Assembly: GCA_015067005.1 (NCBI GenBank)
Contig: SVNH01000009.1
Coordinates: 1-64,000, forward strand
Direction: 5' to 3'
From: Ruminococcus flavefaciens
GTDB lineage: Bacteria; Bacillota; Clostridia; Oscillospirales; Ruminococcaceae
Length of the DNA stretch: 64,000 nt
The translations under genes were made by a program, and so were the position numbers. Within the stretch, counting starts at the first letter, position 1, and each line of letters opens with the position of its first letter. Shown in pieces: positions 60,415 to 64,000 of the stretch. The notes below the pieces were generated by a model that searched no databases, was not told the DNA's origin, and worked only from the letters and a program-made list of their open reading frames with translations.

Positions 60415-62169
60415 ATGGCAAGATCAATTATCAAAAGTATTGCTGCTGTCCTGACGGCTGCGGCACTCCTGCCCGTTTCCTATGCTTCCGCTATGACCTC
60501 CGATAAGGCTTCGGCAGCACCGGATTCTTACCACGATGACTGGCTCCACGTCAACGAAAAAGCCGAGATAGTTGACATGGACGGCAATCCTGTCTGGCTG
60601 ACAGGCGTAAACTGGTTCGGATATAACGTTGGAAGTCAGATCTTCGACGGCGCATGGTCGGCAAACGTAAATCACTGTCTCGATCTTATCGCAGACCACG
60701 GCTTCAACCTCCTGCGTGTGCCGATGTCCACACAGATACTTCTTCAGTGGAAAAACGGCGATCCCGATCCGATAATCAAACTCAATGAGTACGAGAACCC
60801 TGAGCTCACTATCGAGGGCGTTGAGGGCGGTACTGCTATGTACAGCTTCGACATCTGGAATCAGGTAGTCAAGTGGTGCAAGGAAAAGGGTATCAAGATC
60901 ATGATGGACATACACTGCGCTACTACTAACGCCGCAGGTCATAACTACGCACTCTGGTACGATGACAAATTCAGCGAAAAGGACTGGCTCGACGCTCTTG
61001 CGTGGTTCTCGGACTACTACAAGGACGATGATACCGTTATCGCTATCGACCTTAAAAATGAGCCTCACGGCAAAAAGGACGACGGTATCTTCGCTAAGTG
61101 GGACGGCTCCTCAGATGATAACAACTGGCGCTATGCCGCTGAAAAGGGCGCTAAAGCGTGTCTCGATCAGAACCCGAATCTCCTCATCATGGTAGAGGGT
61201 ATCGAGGTTTACCCGAAGTTTGAAAAGGGCTTCGACTGGACTGCAAATTCGACCGATTACGGTCACTACGGCGATCCGGATTACCAGCCGTATCACGGCG
61301 CATGGTGGGGCGCAAATCTCCGCGGTGTCAAGGATTATCCGGTAAATCTCGGCAAGTATCAGAGCCAGCTTGTATACTCGCCGCATGACTACGGTCCGTT
61401 TGTTTATGAGCAGACATGGTTCCACCTTGAAGGTGTAAAGCCTAACTGGACTAAGTATGAATTCGACAGAGAATCGCTCCTTGATGAATACTGGCGCGAT
61501 ACATGGGCTTACCTCGTTGAGCAAAAGAAAGCACCTCTGCTTATGGGCGAATGGGGCGGCTTCATCGACGAGGAGAACGATCCCTCCGGTGCGAATACTC
61601 AGTGGCTCACTATCCTCCGCGACTACATGAAGGAAAATCACATCCACCATACTTTCTGGTGCTTCAATGAGAACTCCTCCGATACCGGCGGACTTATGTA
61701 CGATAATTTCCAGAAGTGGGACGACGAAAAGTACGAATTCGTTAAACCGGCACTCTGGCAGGATGACGACGGCAGATTTATCAGTCTCGATCATCAGGTT
61801 CCTATGGGTAAGGACGGTATCTCGCTCAGTGAATACTACGGCGGATCTCCAAGACCTGTTACAGATCCCGTGACCGATCCCGTTACCGATCCTGTTACCG
61901 ATCCGGTCACTGACACAGATCCGGTCACAGATGATGACGATATAGTACGCGGAGACGCTAATGAAGACGGCGAAATTGATATGTCTGATGTTGTAATGGT
62001 AATGCAGTGCTGTCTGAACCCGAAGAAGTACGGTGTGAACGGCACAAGCGAGGACCGCATAACAGCAAAGGGCGAAAAGAATGCGGACGTTGACGGTAAG
62101 GAAGGAGTTACCGCTAATGACGCTCTTGTGATACAGAAATACTCACTTAAACTAATTGATAAAATATGA
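60415..62169 (+). CDS. Secreted GH5 glycoside hydrolase with type I dockerin
   Basis: 584 residues: signal peptide (about 1-27), GH5 domain (about 40-475) with acid/base E216 (LKNEPHG) and nucleophile E379 (MGEWGGF), a PVTD-repeat linker (about 481-506) and a C-terminal dockerin with two calcium loops (DANEDGEIDMSD and ADVDGKEGVTANDA). GH5 enzymes cut beta-1,4-glucans or mannans; endoglucanase is the likeliest but the subfamily was not fixed. The dockerin means it docks to a scaffoldin cohesin, so the cell makes a cellulosome-like complex. The ATG follows AGAGAGGG. It is flanked by repeat blocks. Confidence 0.92.
   Translation: MARSIIKSIAAVLTAAALLPVSYASAMTSDKASAAPDSYHDDWLHVNEKAEIVDMDGNPVWLTGVNWFGYNVGSQIFDGAWSANVNHCLDLIADHGFNLLRVPMSTQILLQWKNGDPDPIIKLNEYENPELTIEGVEGGTAMYSFDIWNQVVKWCKEKGIKIMMDIHCATTNAAGHNYALWYDDKFSEKDWLDALAWFSDYYKDDDTVIAIDLKNEPHGKKDDGIFAKWDGSSDDNNWRYAAEKGAKACLDQNPNLLIMVEGIEVYPKFEKGFDWTANSTDYGHYGDPDYQPYHGAWWGANLRGVKDYPVNLGKYQSQLVYSPHDYGPFVYEQTWFHLEGVKPNWTKYEFDRESLLDEYWRDTWAYLVEQKKAPLLMGEWGGFIDEENDPSGANTQWLTILRDYMKENHIHHTFWCFNENSSDTGGLMYDNFQKWDDEKYEFVKPALWQDDDGRFISLDHQVPMGKDGISLSEYYGGSPRPVTDPVTDPVTDPVTDPVTDTDPVTDDDDIVRGDANEDGEIDMSDVVMVMQCCLNPKKYGVNGTSEDRITAKGEKNADVDGKEGVTANDALVIQKYSLKLIDKI
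61855..61932 (+). repeat. PVTD linker repeats in the GH5 gene
   Basis: Five direct 12-bp units coding PVTD, then a six-base interruption (TD) and a sixth unit. They form the flexible linker before the dockerin. Confidence 0.9.
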
Positions 62170-62174
62170 CATTC

Positions 62175-62299
62175 AGGCGCACATTTTAGGCTGCTCTCCT
62201 TAGCGGAAAAAAGTGGGCTACCGAGCCGTAAAGTAACGGCTCATATTTGGTAACCTGCGAATCCGCCAAAGGGGGCTCCCCTTATGTGCGCCTTTTTTG
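62175..62299 (+). ncRNA. Structured RNA with intrinsic terminator, 3' of the GH5 gene
   Basis: Outer perfect 10-bp stem AGGCGCACAT (62175-62184) with ATGTGCGCCT (62284-62293), then a T-run. Inside: GCGGA/TCCGC (62203-62207, 62262-62266), GGCTACC/GGTAACC (62216-62222, 62249-62255), GAGCCGT/ACGGCTC (62223-62229, 62236-62242), and AGGGG/CCCCT (62270-62274, 62278-62282). A plain terminator would not need this content. It starts five bases after the GH5 stop. No known riboswitch class was recognised. Confidence 0.5.
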
Positions 62300-62948
62300 C
62301 GCAGTGCCTGCGCTCACTTCCTCAAAATTTGATAATCGCATATCGCTAACGCCGTTATTACAGTGCCGTGAGCGAGTACGTGCAGGCTATGGCAATAAAG
62401 TAAGCGAGTTTACGAGCGTCAACGTGGAAGCCAGCGGAGGCTCCCCGCCGTGGAAGGGAGCGCAGGCTCTCCGCCGTGGAAGCCAGCGGAGGCACTCCGC
62501 CGTGACAGCTTGCGCTGTCAGGGCGATATTTCTGTCGCTGTTACAGGGAGACGCCTTCACTTGCAAGGCGTCTCCCCTTCCAAAACAGTCCACCGGACTG
62601 TTTTGAAATTCCCCTCTTGCGAAGCGCCTTCGAGAGTTTCGCCGCCTTAAAAGCCGAAAGCGGCGACCAAAGGCTCTGCCTTTGGAATCCGGCAAGGGAG
62701 AACCTCCCTTGCAACCCATTATTAGTGCCGTGAGCGAGTACGTGTAGGCTATGGCAATAAAGTGAGCGCGTGAAACAAGCGTCAACGTTGAAGCCAGCGG
62801 GGGCTCCCCGCCCTTTAGAATCCCATTGTTTGTGGTGTTAGCGAGTACGTTTAAGCTATGGCGACAAAGTAAGCGAGTTTACGAGCGTCAACGTGGAAGC
62901 CAGCGGAGGCTCTCCGCCGTGGAAGCCAGCGGGGGCTCCCCGCCGCCT
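62294..62948 (-). repeat. R-block 7: inverted R2, R3, R2, R2
   Basis: 655-bp non-coding block right behind the terminator of the structured RNA. Reading on the plus strand: inverted R2 (about 62360-62440), R3 (about 62545-62710), two more R2 (about 62710-62805 and 62813-62905). Between them the 26-27 bp unit GTGGAAGCCAGCGGAGGC.. is repeated in tandem. Open frames here lack ribosome binding sites. Confidence 0.85.
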
Positions 62949-62980
62949 GATAAAAAATTATTAGTTTTTTGCTGTGTATC

Positions 62981-63009
62981 TTGCTATTTTCTGGAATGTG
63001 TGGTATAAT
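62981..63009 (+). promoter_or_regulatory. Promoter of the ABC-F gene
   Basis: TTGCTA (62981-62986), 17-bp spacer, TATAAT (63004-63009) with TGG before the -10. The 110-base leader holds a three-codon frame (63025-63036) and competing pairings CACC/GGTG (63042-63045, 63053-63056) and GCACC/GGTGC (63041-63045, 63096-63100), as in attenuated ABC-F genes. Confidence 0.75.
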
Positions 63010-63036
63010 TAAAACTGTATAGTTATGAATGAATAA

Positions 63037-64000
<964 letters not shown>

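Noticed and set aside
62175..62299. Known riboswitch or SRP/6S/tmRNA identity for the structured RNA
   Set aside because: None of the core motifs I know for TPP, cobalamin, SAM, glycine, c-di-GMP, purine, SRP, 6S or tmRNA was found; it also lies after, not before, a gene.
62387..62785. 132-codon minus-strand frame in R-block 7
   Set aside because: Built from R2 and R3 hairpins and tandem units; no start signal; not kept in other copies.

Overview
The window reads as a chromosomal segment of a low-GC Gram-positive anaerobe of the Ruminococcus type (Clostridia, Oscillospiraceae). The grounds are a dockerin-bearing GH5 glycoside hydrolase, a complete mre/mrd elongation operon, a Clostridia-style mraZ division/cell-wall cluster without ftsA, class B sortases, several sporulation-family proteins (SpoVG, a sigma-H-like factor, an M23 protein of SpoIIQ type, a SpoIID domain), and meso-diaminopimelate-type MurE. 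The species is inference. I count 55 coding regions, the last cut by the window edge.

Layout: 1-3441 holds a repeat block and the zinc operon zur-znuA-znuC-znuB. 3412-12805 is a mixed stretch: small membrane proteins, an AEC permease, a ROK regulator, VanZ, an M23 peptidase and a membrane sulfatase-family enzyme. 12875-20957 is one long minus-strand operon read zapA, U32 peptidase, dut, a small membrane protein, mreB, mreC, mreD, mrdA. 21286-26956 has murC-lexA, spoVG, a NUDIX hydrolase and a YfhO-like giant membrane protein. 27136-35720 has a DUF6291-like gene, a cysteine desulfurase and ThiI (a tRNA 4-thiouridine pair), pncC/cinA, two class B sortases and a SpoIID-domain protein whose domain order is circularly permuted. 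36154-50889 is the division/wall cluster mraZ, rsmH, ftsL, ftsI, murE, mraY, ftsW, murG, an alpha/beta hydrolase, murA, ftsQ, ftsZ. 51660-60042 has a coiled-coil DivIVA-like protein, a sigma factor, a zinc-ribbon protein, a TrmK-Nif3 fusion, RlmA, RqcH, a 3-methyladenine glycosylase and an AraC regulator. 60415-62169 is the GH5-dockerin enzyme and 63121-64000 the start of an ABC-F ATPase.

The most unusual content is non-coding. Four dispersed repeat systems share the intergenic space: (1) composite R-blocks (modules R1, R2, R3), several starting directly behind intrinsic terminators, with R1 carrying a potential G-quadruplex inside a 12-bp inverted repeat; (2) two 219-bp hairpin/inverted-repeat elements (M1, M2) in opposite orientation plus a solo end; (3) a nested palindromic element (P) that carries a sigma-A-type promoter in front of zapA and of mraY, with a deletion derivative before murE and a decayed copy before the second sortase; (4) in-frame tandem repeats in the sortase, FtsQ, the DivIVA-like protein and the GH5 linker. 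A structured RNA with its own terminator follows the GH5 gene, and a tRNA-like cloverleaf sits in the leader of the zinc-ribbon gene.

Functionally the window is dominated by envelope growth: septal and lateral wall synthesis, precursor enzymes, and surface-protein anchoring. Thirteen of seventeen predicted promoters have an extended -10 (TG one base before the hexamer), so the housekeeping promoter class is easy to recognise. All coordinates and structures were worked out by eye; no database search or folding program was run.
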